From: Planctomicrobium piriforme
GTDB taxonomy: Bacteria; Planctomycetota; Planctomycetia; Pirellulales; UBA1268
Length of the DNA stretch: 44,317 nt
Reading direction: 5' to 3'
NCBI GenBank assembly: GCA_945861585.1
Contig: CAMAVC010000019.1
Span: 1-44,317, forward strand
In this document: piece by piece, positions 16,964 to 26,700 of the stretch
How positions within the stretch are numbered: the first letter of the stretch is position 1
How the letters are laid out: the number at the start of each line of letters is the position of its first letter
Notes under the pieces: generated by a model
What the model saw: only the letters and a program-made list of their open reading frames with translations
The model's database searches: none
Told to the model about the DNA's origin: nothing
Made by a program: the position numbers and the translations under genes

Positions 16964-18694
16964 CTATCCCTGGATCGGCTGGCGGGTCAACGCGGCTGGA
17001 GCGCTGCTCCGTCGGGCCTTCCACTCGACGACGCCGCCGGCGACGGCCGCCACCACAACCGCCACACATCCCCCTGTCGGCACAGCCCCCCAGAAAAGCC
17101 ATGGGCTGGATCGACCGTCGGGCACGACGGCCGCCCGTAGCGTGGCCGTGGCCCGGCGCGGGCCCTTGGCCAGGAGCCGCCCCGAGCCGTCGATCCAGGC
17201 CGAGAAGCCGGTATTGGCCGCGATCACGAGCGGCGTGCGCACTTCGACAGCCCTGAAAATGCCGCATGTCAGGTGCATGTCGAGCTCGCTCGATCCCCAG
17301 AACCAGCCGTCGTTCGTGAGGTTCACGAGCACGTCGGGCCGCCGGCCCCGGTCGGTGAGCGTGCGCACGATTCGCCGCACTGCTGCGGGCAACGCGGTTT
17401 CGTAGCAGATCGTCGGCGCCACGCGGTGGCCGGCGATCTCGACCCCGACGGGCTCCCGCCCGGGCGTGAGTCCGGCCGGCAGCGGCGTGAGCCGGTAGAG
17501 CCACGGGAATGTGGCGCCGCCGGGAATCGTTTCGCCGAACAGCACCGGAACCATCTTGTCGTAGCAGCCGAGTGGCCGGCCCTCGGCATCGAGAAACAGC
17601 GCGGCGTTGTAGTTCCGGGCGCCGCCGGGAGCGTCGGGCCCGATCTCCTGGCGGTCGAGCCCCACGAGCCAGTGCGTGCCGTAGCGCCGGGCGAACGTGG
17701 CGAGCGCCGCGAGCCGCTCCGCTTCGAGCGCCGCTCGGGCGCGGGCCTGCCGCGCGGCTTCATCGAGCCCCGCGGGAACGCCGCCGAGCGTCTCGGCTAC
17801 CACGCTCTCCGGCAGCACCTCGTCGGCGGCAATCGTGACGAGCCCCCAGCGCCACATCGTCTCGGGCCAGACGACGAGATCGGGCGTCTGTCCGGGCGTC
17901 GCCGCGAGCCCTGCCTGAGTGAGGTCATCGTATTGTCGGGCCACCTGGCCCGCCGCCTCGGGGTCGTGCTTGAGCTCCGTATCGATCGAGCCCTGCACGA
18001 GCAGTACGTCGAGCGGTGGGCGAGGAGCCGTGGGCACGGTGGCCAGCCGCCAGCTGCCGTAGGCCAACGCGGCGGCCGGCACGGCGACGGCGATGGCTGC
18101 CGCGAACGCCCGTTCGCGGCGCGTGCGGGCAAAACCGATCTCGGCCAAACCTGCCGCCACCGTCATCACGATACCGCTCACGCCCACGGCGCCAAAGACA
18201 TCGGCAGCTTGGAGGAGCGTTGTCCAACGCCACTGCGTGTGCCCGAGGCCGGCGAACGTGAACCCCCCGAACAGCCAGCCGCGCAGCTGCTCCGCGCCCA
18301 TCCACACGACCGGCGCCGCCAGCACGAGCGGCCAGCCCCGGTGATGCACGAGCCGCCGCGTCGTCCAGAGAAACAGCACGACGAACGCGGCGAGATAGGC
18401 CGAAAGCGCCACCCAGCCGATCGACGTCGCCGGATGCGGCAGCCGCAGCCAGTGGATCGTGAGCAGCCAGTGGATGAACCCGCAGATCCAGAGCGTGCGC
18501 CATGGAAAGCGAGCATCCACGTCACGACGAGCCGTGAGCGCGAGCCACGGCAGCGGTGCGAACCAGGCGAGCATCCACAGATCGGCCGGCGGCTGCACGA
18601 GAAACATTCCGATCGCTCCGCTGCCCGCGAGGAGCCACGTGGCGGATGACACGGGTGACGGGCGGCGACCTGTCTCTGCCGGCAGAGAAACCAT
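16964..18694 (-). CDS. lnt: Lnt, apolipoprotein N-acyltransferase
   Basis: A 576-residue inner-membrane enzyme that adds the third acyl chain to lipoproteins. Residues about 18-215 contain the multi-span domain. The nitrilase-like domain follows, with catalytic Glu278 (VVWPET), Lys380 (YDKMVPVLFGE) and Cys430 (APTICYET). VNLTNDGWF and ANTGFSAWID are conserved in the family. A C-terminal span is at about 535-555. The gene lies 7 bases after the lipoyl-like gene and 20 before the coiled-coil gene. The triad is complete, so the call is firm. Confidence 0.95.
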   Translation of the reverse strand: MVSLPAETGRRPSPVSSATWLLAGSGAIGMFLVQPPADLWMLAWFAPLPWLALTARRDVDARFPWRTLWICGFIHWLLTIHWLRLPHPATSIGWVALSAYLAAFVVLFLWTTRRLVHHRGWPLVLAAPVVWMGAEQLRGWLFGGFTFAGLGHTQWRWTTLLQAADVFGAVGVSGIVMTVAAGLAEIGFARTRRERAFAAAIAVAVPAAALAYGSWRLATVPTAPRPPLDVLLVQGSIDTELKHDPEAAGQVARQYDDLTQAGLAATPGQTPDLVVWPETMWRWGLVTIAADEVLPESVVAETLGGVPAGLDEAARQARARAALEAERLAALATFARRYGTHWLVGLDRQEIGPDAPGGARNYNAALFLDAEGRPLGCYDKMVPVLFGETIPGGATFPWLYRLTPLPAGLTPGREPVGVEIAGHRVAPTICYETALPAAVRRIVRTLTDRGRRPDVLVNLTNDGWFWGSSELDMHLTCGIFRAVEVRTPLVIAANTGFSAWIDGSGRLLAKGPRRATATLRAAVVPDGRSSPWLFWGAVPTGGCVAVVVAAVAGGVVEWKARRSSAPAALTRQPIQG

Positions 18695-18701
18695 CGTGTG
18701 C

Positions 18702-18965
18702 TCACTCCGCCGCCGGTTCGAACTCGGCGATCGCCATGCCGGGCGTCACCGCGGCATCTTCGTCGACGAGCTGCCGCACGAGCCGGCCCGTCACCGGCGC
18801 TTCGAGATCGATCGTCGCAGCGCCAGAGAGCAGCTCGGCGACGCGGTCTCCTTCGAGCACCTCGACTCCTTCGGGCACGAGCCAGAGCGAGAGTGTGAGC
18901 GCCGTGTGCGGGATGCCGAGATCAGGCACGATCAGTTTCGGTGACGGAAGTGAGTCGCGATGCAT
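18702..18965 (-). CDS. lipoyl/biotinyl-attachment-like domain protein, 87 aa
   Basis: A short protein with the flattened beta-barrel of lipoyl/biotinyl domains: LIVPDLGI, then LWLVPEGVEVLEGDRVAELL, LEAPVTGRLVRQLVDEDAAV, and PGMAIAEF. At the turn where lipoyl domains have an E-x-D-K-A motif, this protein reads SGAATIDLEAP, so the modified lysine is missing. It is 8 bases after the M28 peptidase gene and 7 before lnt. It may be a non-modified scaffold. The ATG at 18965 is the only start compatible with the peptidase gene upstream. A distant LipA/LipB pair is in the window, but no lipoylation of this protein is expected. Confidence 0.8.
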   Translation of the reverse strand: MHRDSLPSPKLIVPDLGIPHTALTLSLWLVPEGVEVLEGDRVAELLSGAATIDLEAPVTGRLVRQLVDEDAAVTPGMAIAEFEPAAE

Positions 18966-18973
18966 GCCGCGGC

Positions 18974-19954
18974 TCACTCGAGGCCACGCAGCCATTCGAG
19001 CACCACGCGGCCGACGGCCTCGAGCGATTCCGCCGAGCAGTGCTCGAGCGTGTCGGCCGTCGTGTGCCACTGCGGATAGTCGAAGTCGATGACATCGCAG
19101 GTGGGAATGCGGCCGATCATGCGCAGGGGCACGTGATCGTCCTCGACGGTGTATTTGGGACGCGGCACGAACTGTCGCACGCCCAGCCGGGCCGCCACAC
19201 CCCACAGATCGTCGACGATCGGCCGCGTGTCGGGCCAGCCGACGCTGTGCTGCTCCTGAAAGATCTCCAGATCGCGGTCGGCCACCATGTCGAGGATCAC
19301 GCCGCAGCGGTAGCGATGGGGCTGGGTGCCGGCCTGGCAGGCGGCGGCATACTGCCGGGCGAAGAAGTTCGACCCCAGACAGTAGGGGTCGCGCGGGGCG
19401 ACGACATACTCTTCGGCATCGAAGAGCACGAAGTCGACCCCGATGGGCCCGGGCAGATCGCGCACGGCCGTGGCGAGCTCCATGAGCACGGCCACGCCAC
19501 TGCCGCCGTCGTTGACGCCGAGAAACACGCCCCGCGGATCGACAGGATCCCGGTCGGGGAAGGGTCGCGTGTCGTAGTGCGCGCCCAGCAGCACCCGGTC
19601 GGTGCGCTCGGGATGCCACTCCACGATCAGGTTTTCCATCGGCACCGGCTGGCCGGTGCGGCGGTCGCGAATCTGAAAGGCCTGTCGTGAGACGTTTGCA
19701 CCCGCCGCCTGAAAATGAGCAATGACGAGCTCGCGCTGCTTCGCCATGCCCGGTGATCCGCTCGGCCGCGGGCCGAGTGCGGCGATCGCCTCGAGATGTT
19801 TGAACGAGCGGGCCCCGGAAAATGCGGGTGGCTCGTCGGCGATGCTGCCAGCGGCCGCGATCCACAGGCAGCCTGTCCAGGCGGCTGCTCGAAGCAGGGA
19901 ATCCACTCGAAACGGTGAATCGGCTCTGGCGAGGTTCACTGCGTGGTCGATCAT
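18974..19954 (-). CDS. exported M28-family peptidase / glutaminyl cyclase-like protein
   Basis: A 326-residue zinc enzyme with an N-terminal hydrophobic signal (about residues 19-39). The metal ligands are in place: His126 (GAHYDTRPF), Asp149 (GVNDGGSG), Glu181/182 (FDAEEY), Asp222 (ILDMVAD) and His297 (QWHTTADT). The MENLIVEW and DDHVPL segments favour the glutaminyl-peptide cyclotransferase-like branch over aminopeptidases, but substrate is not proven. It is the first gene of the minus-strand operon that contains lnt and mtfA. It is divergent from the TIGR03790-like gene with an 89-base gap. Confidence 0.9.
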   Translation of the reverse strand: MIDHAVNLARADSPFRVDSLLRAAAWTGCLWIAAAGSIADEPPAFSGARSFKHLEAIAALGPRPSGSPGMAKQRELVIAHFQAAGANVSRQAFQIRDRRTGQPVPMENLIVEWHPERTDRVLLGAHYDTRPFPDRDPVDPRGVFLGVNDGGSGVAVLMELATAVRDLPGPIGVDFVLFDAEEYVVAPRDPYCLGSNFFARQYAAACQAGTQPHRYRCGVILDMVADRDLEIFQEQHSVGWPDTRPIVDDLWGVAARLGVRQFVPRPKYTVEDDHVPLRMIGRIPTCDVIDFDYPQWHTTADTLEHCSAESLEAVGRVVLEWLRGLE

Positions 19955-20043
19955 GAAAAAAGTTTACCGGTTTCCCCGGAATCAGGAATGTCGTACAACC
20001 CACAGCTCAGTCGCGTTCGCGGCGAAACCTCGGTGGCTGGTCG

Positions 20044-21777
20044 ATGCAACGCAGGCTGTGTGTGGCGGTCGTCGCGGTTCTCGTCGCTCTGGCTGCGCCT
20101 CAGCGGGCCCAGGCGGGCGGCGGACCGGAAAACGTGTTCCTCGTCGTCAATGCGACGAGTGCCGACAGCCTCGCTGCGGCCAATGCCTATGCGGCTCTGC
20201 GCGGCATTCCGCCGATCAACGTGCTGATGCTTCCCTGGCCTGGCAGCCGCGACGCCGTCGCGATCTCGACCTTTCGCACCGATCTTTTGCGGCCGATCCT
20301 CCAGGCGGTCGACGCCCGCAAGCTCGCGCCGCAGATCGACTGCATCGTCTACTCGACCGACTTCCCCTGGCGCGTCGACTTTACGGAGGAGCTGCCGCGC
20401 GAGCTCGCAGGACGCGACAAATTTCCGTCGGGCTCGCTGACCGGCATGACGATGCTCTATGCCGCGGTGCAGGCGTCGAGCCCCGCCTATCTCGACCCGG
20501 CGAGCAACCGCTACTGGCGGCCCGTCGGGACCGACGGCGTGCCCACGACCACCGCCGGCTTCCGCGGCTGGTATGGCTGGGGACCGCACGGCGAATTGAT
20601 CGAGGCCGGCGGGTCGCGGTATCTGCTCTCCGCCGTGCTCGGGGTGACCGACGGCCGGGGCAACACGCTCCCCGAGATCCTCCGCTACCTGCGTTCGGCC
20701 GCCGCCGCCGACGGCACGAAGCCGGCCGGCACGGTCTATTTCGTGACCAACTCCGACGTGCGCACCACCACACGCAGCAGCGTCTTTCCAGCGACGGTGG
20801 CGGCGCTCGAGAAACTGGGCGTGAAAGCCGAGGTGGTGAAGGGGACGCTGCCGAGTGGGAAGCGCGACGTGGCCGGCCTGATGACGGGCGCCGCCGACCT
20901 CGACTGGCCGGGCAGCGGCTGTGCGATCGTGCCCGGCGCGATCTGTGAAAATCTCACGAGCTTCGGCGGCATCTTCACTCCCTCAGCCGGACAGACGCCG
21001 CTCTCGGTGTTTTTGCGGGCGGGCGCGGCCGGGTCGAGTGGCACCGTGATCGAGCCGTACGCGCTGCAGGCCAAGTTTCCCCATGCGTCGATCCAGGTGC
21101 ACTATGCCCGCGGCGCGAGCCTCGCCGAGGCCTTCTACCAGTCGGTGCGATCACCGTATCAACTGCTCGTGGTCGGCGATCCGCTCTGCCGGCCGTGGGC
21201 CTCGATCCCGGTCGTGGAGGCCGTGGTGGCTCCCGATGCACGGCCGCTCGAACCGCATGCACCGCTCACGGGCACGGTCGAACTCGAACCGCGGGCGACG
21301 GTGCCCGGTGGCGGCTCGGTCGACCGCTTCGAGTTGTTCGTCGACGGCGTGCGGCTCGCCCAGTGCGGCCTCGGCGAGCGGCTCACGGTCGACACGACGC
21401 AACTCGCCGACGGCCACCACGAGTTTCGTGTGGTGGCGATCGAGTCATCGCCGATCGAGTCGCAGGGTCGGTGGATCATGCCCGTCGCATTCGCAAATGC
21501 CGGCCGCACGCTCACGCTCGACGCCGAGCCACGCCGCGTGAAGCCGTCGGGCACGGTGCGGGTGAGCGTGTCGGGCGATGGGCTCGACGGCGTGGTGATC
21601 TTCGCGATGGGCCGCGTGCTCGGCCGCACGCAGGAGGGCACGGCGTCGATCGAGGTGCCGGCCGAACTGCTCGGCCGCGGCAGCGTCACGATCCGCGCCA
21701 CGGGCCGCGCTGGTGGCGGCCCGGCCAACAGCGTGAACGCGATCCCAGTGACCGTCGAAGTCACCGACGGCGGGTGA
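20044..21777 (+). CDS. exported TIGR03790-like protein
   Basis: A 577-residue protein with a signal peptide (LCVAVVAVLVALAAPQRAQA). The region FLVVNATSADSLAAANAYAA, then YAALRGIPPINVLMLPWP, and later LTGMTMLYAAVQ and QLLVVGDPLCRPW are typical of the TIGR03790 family, whose function is unknown. The C-terminal 180 residues look like immunoglobulin-type beta domains (DRFELFVDGVRLAQCGL, DGHHEFRVVAIES), often seen in exported planctomycete proteins. It is convergent with the PQQ propeller gene; repeat copy C lies between. Confidence 0.82.
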   Translation: MQRRLCVAVVAVLVALAAPQRAQAGGGPENVFLVVNATSADSLAAANAYAALRGIPPINVLMLPWPGSRDAVAISTFRTDLLRPILQAVDARKLAPQIDCIVYSTDFPWRVDFTEELPRELAGRDKFPSGSLTGMTMLYAAVQASSPAYLDPASNRYWRPVGTDGVPTTTAGFRGWYGWGPHGELIEAGGSRYLLSAVLGVTDGRGNTLPEILRYLRSAAAADGTKPAGTVYFVTNSDVRTTTRSSVFPATVAALEKLGVKAEVVKGTLPSGKRDVAGLMTGAADLDWPGSGCAIVPGAICENLTSFGGIFTPSAGQTPLSVFLRAGAAGSSGTVIEPYALQAKFPHASIQVHYARGASLAEAFYQSVRSPYQLLVVGDPLCRPWASIPVVEAVVAPDARPLEPHAPLTGTVELEPRATVPGGGSVDRFELFVDGVRLAQCGLGERLTVDTTQLADGHHEFRVVAIESSPIESQGRWIMPVAFANAGRTLTLDAEPRRVKPSGTVRVSVSGDGLDGVVIFAMGRVLGRTQEGTASIEVPAELLGRGSVTIRATGRAGGGPANSVNAIPVTVEVTDGG

Positions 21778-21790
21778 CTCGCTTCGCCCG

Positions 21791-22296
21791 CGCCGGCGAG
21801 GGGCTGCCCATACTCCATCGCCGGACGTTCGGTTTGTTGAGGACGCACCGGCTTGTGACTGCCCAGACCCTCTCGCTTGACGTTCGCCTCGGCCCTCCCG
21901 GCCTCGGCTCTCTGCGTATCCGCTTCGCTTTCGGCATCCATGCCTGCGCTCGCTCCCCCAGCCCGCTCGAGGGCATGGGCAGCCCCGAGCCTCCCCAACG
22001 AAAGCCCGAGGCGTAAGCCGAGAGGATGCCCCGGTGGCGAAACACGACGCGTATTCCCTTCGGCTCACGCCTCGGGCTTCCAGACGGGGAGACGGCAGGG
22101 GTAACCCCTCGCCTCCCCTTTCCAGTTGAGGAGGCTTCGGGCTCCCCGTATCCCGGGAGCCGGCGTATTTGACCAGCGCAGCCATGGATGGCGCAGCGAA
22201 TGCGCTCCAGGCAGCGCAGGCAAATCCGAGTGAACGGAGCCCATGGATGGGCGCAGTGAACGTCCGGCGACGGGATATGGGGAGCCCGAAGCCGGC
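21791..22296 (+). repeat. intergenic repeat family, copy C (divergent subfamily)
   Basis: It opens with GCCGGCGAGGGGCTGCCCAT (from 21792) and ends with GGATATGGGGAGCCCGAAGC and CGGCG (to 22296), an inverted pair of the second subfamily, with GGCTTCGGGCTCCCC in place of GGCTCGGGGTTACCCC. It shares GTATTTGACCAGCGCAGCC, GCGCAGGCAAATCCGAGTGA and GAACGTCCGGCGA with copies A, B and D. A long inverted repeat is inside it (22002-22079). Copy F at the window end opens with the same subfamily sequence. Confidence 0.8.
22002..22079. repeat. 20-bp inverted repeat inside copy C
   Basis: AAGCCCGAGGCGTAAGCCGA (22002-22021) and TCGGCTCACGCCTCGGGCTT (22060-22079) are reverse complements at 19 of 20 positions, with a 38-base loop. 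In RNA this would be a very stable stem. Confidence 0.85.
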
Positions 22297-22334
22297 GCTC
22301 AGCGAAGCGAGGCCATCACGAGCTAGAGCCCGCC

Positions 22335-23615
22335 CTACTTCGCCTCGTGCGCCTTGAGCGACACGATCGCGCCGGAGGGTGAGGCGAGGATCAGGCGGTC
22401 GGTGGCTTGGTTCACCACCGGGAAGGTGAAACCTCCCAAGCAAAACCGGTCGCGCACTTCGCCGGTGGCGAGGTCGATGCTCACGAGCCGGCCAATGCGG
22501 TCGACGAGCCAGATGCGTCCGGCGGCGACGGCCACCACGCGGCCGCACACGTGGGTACGGCCCAGCAACTCTCCGGTCTTCGTCGAATAGACGGCTAAGC
22601 CTTCGTCGCTGAGCGGCACCACGAGTTGTTCACCGGTCGCGAACAGCGGGCCTGCGGGACGGGCGTCGAGAAACACGCGCCACGTGAGCCGCAGGTCGCC
22701 GGCACCAGCCTCCGCGAGCGAGTCGATCCGTACGAGGTCGCCTTCGGCCGTGGCCGCGAAGATCGCGCCGTCGTGCACGAGTGGGCGGCCCGCCGGCGGG
22801 CGATCGAGAAAGAATTCGTTGCGCCGCCAGCCGTCGCCGGAGGGATCGAGCACCACGAGCGTGCCGTCGTCGGTGCACCACAGCACGCCGTCTTGGAAGG
22901 GATGGGGCTGGAGCGACACACTGCCACCCTCCGTGAGCGCCAGCGGTTCGAGACTTTCTACCTTCTGCGGTCCCGCGCGGCCTTTCTTTTTGGCGGCCTG
23001 TTTTTTGGCTGCGGGCGTCTCTTTTTTTGCGTCGGCCGCCGGTGCGGAGGCTTCGGCCTTTCGATATGGGTTCGTCGGCAGCCGCATGATCTTGCCGGTG
23101 CCGAATGGCGTGTAGACCCAGCCCGCGGAGACGGCGGCGCCCGCATCGGCGAGGTGGCCAAACTGGCTGTTCCAGAGCGTCTGCCCGGTCGTGCGGTCGA
23201 AGGCGTGGATGCCGTCGCCGTGAGCGACCGCCACGAGGTCTTCCCCGATCGCGGCGGGCTGGAACGGACCGGTGTGGGAGTCGAGTGGATGTTTCCAGAG
23301 AATCGTGCCCGGCAGCGGCGCGCCCTCCCGCGGATCACCCGCCCGCACGGCGACCACGTTGCCGTCGCCGGTCTGCACGACCACGAGATCGCGGCTGATC
23401 ACGACATGCTCGACGGCGGACGTCGCCGCATTGAATGGAATCTGCACGAGCCATTCGAGGTCGAGCCCCGCCCGCTCGGCGGCCAGGCCGTCGGCCGCGG
23501 TGCCGCAGAGGCAATCGGCACGGCTGATCGCGCAGAGCGACCCGATGCCGGCCGCCGCGAGCACGACGCCGCGCAGCCAGTTTCGACACGAAAGCATTGC
23601 GGACAGGCAGCCCAT
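22335..23615 (-). CDS. PQQ-type beta-propeller protein, exported
   Basis: A 426-residue protein with a signal peptide (NWLRGVVLAAAGIGSLCAI). Propeller blades of the PQQ/BamB type are seen: GDLVRIDSLAEAGAGDLRLT, FDRTTGQTLWNSQFG, YSTKTGELLGRTHVCG, and SIDLATGEVRDRFCLGG. A Lys/Ala-rich low-complexity insert (about residues 190-217) interrupts the propeller. It is expected to bind proteins or a cofactor outside the cytoplasm; the function is unknown. An internal ATG six codons later is an alternative start. It is divergent from the 1347-residue gene. Confidence 0.83.
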   Translation of the reverse strand: MGCLSAMLSCRNWLRGVVLAAAGIGSLCAISRADCLCGTAADGLAAERAGLDLEWLVQIPFNAATSAVEHVVISRDLVVVQTGDGNVVAVRAGDPREGAPLPGTILWKHPLDSHTGPFQPAAIGEDLVAVAHGDGIHAFDRTTGQTLWNSQFGHLADAGAAVSAGWVYTPFGTGKIMRLPTNPYRKAEASAPAADAKKETPAAKKQAAKKKGRAGPQKVESLEPLALTEGGSVSLQPHPFQDGVLWCTDDGTLVVLDPSGDGWRRNEFFLDRPPAGRPLVHDGAIFAATAEGDLVRIDSLAEAGAGDLRLTWRVFLDARPAGPLFATGEQLVVPLSDEGLAVYSTKTGELLGRTHVCGRVVAVAAGRIWLVDRIGRLVSIDLATGEVRDRFCLGGFTFPVVNQATDRLILASPSGAIVSLKAHEAK

Positions 23616-23653
23616 GATCCCAACCTTAGTTCCCAGAATCCACCGTGCAAAAA

Positions 23654-23662
23654 TGGTACGAT
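23654..23662 (+). promoter_or_regulatory. possible extended -10 upstream of the 1347-aa gene
   Basis: TGGTACGAT matches a TGn-extended -10 box, 90 bases before the ATG at 23744. No good -35 is seen 17 bases upstream. Two similar boxes precede other plus-strand genes (30645 and 40876). Confidence 0.25.
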
Positions 23663-23743
23663 CCGGGACTCATTTTCGGCGGGATTTTCCTGGCCCAGAG
23701 CCCGTCTTACCGTTCCCACCCTCCCATCCGTCACGTTCGCGCC

Positions 23744-26700
23744 ATGTCGCATGCCAGGCCGCCATCCCGTGCTCCCGATCCGGCGGCCGCGGTGCTGGGC
23801 TACCTCAACTTCTCCGCCGGTGCCTTCGATCCGGCCGTGTGGCGGGGTTGGAGCGAACTGTTTGCGACCTTCGAGCAGGCTGATGCCACGGGCGTCGTCG
23901 AGCGGCCGGATGCCGTGACGGCCGTGGTGGGGCTGTTGCGCGAGCGGCTCACGTCGCTCGAGGCGGCCGAGCCGGCGTTTCGCGACGCGCGGCAGGCGCG
24001 GCAGATGCTCGCGCTCGTGGAGGAGCGGCTCCTGCCAGGATATCGGGCGTTTCATGGCGACCTGCTCGAGCACCAGCCGCCCGGCGCGATCGAGCGGCCG
24101 TTCTTCGTGGCGGCTGCGGCACAGGCTCTCCTCGCGGTCGGCTGCCCTGGTGACGATGGCGCGGTCGACGGACAGACGATCGCCGCGGCAATCTCCGGAG
24201 CCATCGGCCGGCTCAACGACTACGTCGGCTGGCGACCGGTCGCCGTTCTGGAAAATGGGCGGCTGTCCGAGCCGTATCCCCACGAGCGGGTGCGGCCGGT
24301 TCCGCTCTTCGTGGCGGGGGCGGGTGTGGCCCACGGGACGTATCGCGACCTCGTGCAGGGTGCGCTCGAGATCCTCCACGCCGCACCGCGACAGCTCCTC
24401 GAACAGGCCGACTTCGATCCGACACTCCTGGAGGAGCTGGCGATCGACCCGCGCGCGTTCGACTTCCTTCACCCGGCTGCGAGCCGGCCCAACTATCTCT
24501 TCGGGCTCTGGGATCCGGAACGGATCGACGCCCAGGGCCACTACCGACGGATGGTCGTGCAGCAGGCCACGCTCGATGGCATTCTCTCCTGGCCCGACGC
24601 GGCGGCGACGTCGCCACTCGACCGCACTCCCGAGCGACAGGCCCAGCTGCGCCGCGAGTCGTCGGCGGTGCTTGCGGGCGTGATGCTCATGGCGTCGGGG
24701 CTTTCCGGCCGGGGCCCTGGCGCCCATCATGCCGGGCTGCCGCTCGCCGAGCTGCTACCGCGCATCGCGGGCTACCGAGACGACTTCTACCGGTGGCTGC
24801 TCGGCACGCTGCCTTCCGATCATCGGCAGCGGCTCGACGCCGAGATGCAGCGGCTGCGCCAGCCGTTCGGCGGCGTCCGCCGGCACATCAACGCGCTCTT
24901 GGCTTCGCGGCGGGCACGGCAGGTCGAGAACGTGGCGCTGGCCGCAGTGCTCGCGCAGCTGGGGCGGGCCGAGGGAGCCGAACGTCTCGCCGGCCGCGTG
25001 CCCGCTGCGTCGGCGCGGATGTTCGCTCGAATCACGAGCCACGTCGTCGCGGCACGGCGGGCGCTCGTGGGCGCGACTCCCGGGGCCGACGAGGCTCTCG
25101 CACGGCTCGATGCGGCCACCGACCTCCTCTTTCGCGCGGTCGGCTGCGGGGCGGCGGTCGATCCGTGGAACATCCTCGGCCTGGGCGGGCAGTTTCCCCT
25201 GCATGAACCGGGTGGCGAGAGCCTTTCCGATCCCCGGGTCGACGACCTCGTGGCGGTGACGGAGTCGATTCTCGAGGGCTACGCCGTCGCGTGGCGTGTG
25301 GCCAGGCTCGACCGTGCCGAGCCCGACGCGATGCGGGCGGCAGCCGCCCTCGAACGGCTCGCGACCTGGTGGGACAGGCATGCGACGACGACCGTCTCGG
25401 GCGTGCCGCATCTTTCGGGCCGTGAGATTCTCGATTCGACCCGTGAGGTGATCGCGGCCTTGGAGCGTCGGCGCGGGTTCGTCGACGCGCCGCCGCCGGC
25501 GTTTTGGCGGAAGGAGGTCGGCGAGTTTTCCGCGTCGGAGAGCCATGCCCAGGCGGCAGCGGCGCTCCTCGACGAAGGCGATCTCGATGGCGCCATGGGG
25601 CTGCTCGTGCACTGGGCGTCGCTTCTCGAAGGCATGGCTGTGGAGCGGTCGGGAGCCGACTGGCTGGCTGCCGCGGTGCGCTGGACGGCGCGGGCCGTCG
25701 CCGACACGTCGCCCGCCGGCCGAACTCGCGTGAGGCGGTTCCTGGAGCTCGTGGAAGCCAATATCAGCAGTGTCGTCGACTGCCTCGAACGCGTGGCCGG
25801 AGAGGGCGACGCGGGAGGCCGCCCAGCCGCCGGGCCGCCGGACGATCGGCGTGGCGGAGATGACGCGGCTGGCGACGATCAGGTGGATGAGGAGGAGCGA
25901 GTCGCCTCGGCCTACGAGTCGATGGTGTGGCGCGACTCGACCGACGACGGCGTCGATGGCGGCATGCTCGACGTCGACCTGCCCGGGGCCTCGCGCGCTG
26001 GAGGCATGGTGGAGATCGAGGAAGCTGCCGAGTTCATGGCCGGCGTCTGCCGGCTCCTGCGGCATGCGGTCACCGCGTCGTGTGCCGTCGACGTGCGCGA
26101 AGGCGCGGTGCCATCGCGAGCCGACATTGATTCAGCGATTGGCTGGCGGCACACGCTCAAGCGGCTGCGGCGCACGTTCGTGCGGGCTGCCGAACAGTTG
26201 GCGGCGACCGACGCCGTCCCACCCCTCGGCATGCCACCTGCCGAATTCGACCGCCTGCGCTGGCAGCGCGACGCGGCCGTGGAGCGGCTCATCGACGCCG
26301 CCGTGCAGGCGACCGAAACGCTCTGGATCGTGTCGGCCCGCATCTGCCTCGGCGGCAAGCCCGCCGGAGCGGCTCCGCGGCTCACGGTGGGAGGGCTGTT
26401 CGCGGCGATCCTCGTGGGTGACGTGCCGGCCGCGAGTGCCGCCCTCGCGATGGTGAGGAGCCGGCTCGCAGGCAAGGCCGTGCTCTACGTGCCGCTTTCG
26501 CGCGGTGGTCGACCGCTGCGGATCGTCCGGGCACGTGGCCGCGAACGGTTGCTCGAACGGCTCGCCGCCTGTCTGCCGCGGCTGGGGCTCGTGGCCGAAA
26601 CGTCCGAGATCGTGCAGCTCGCCAAGGCGCTCGAGAGCCGTCGGCCGCCGGGAGCCGCGAGCGTGAGCGAATTCGACCGCGTCTTCGAGGCGGCCACCGC

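Larger units (their letters stand above)
21778..22334. other. gene-free convergent gap holding repeat copy C
   Basis: No coding signal is present. The sequence is dominated by a divergent copy of the repeat family with nested palindromes. Confidence 0.7.
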
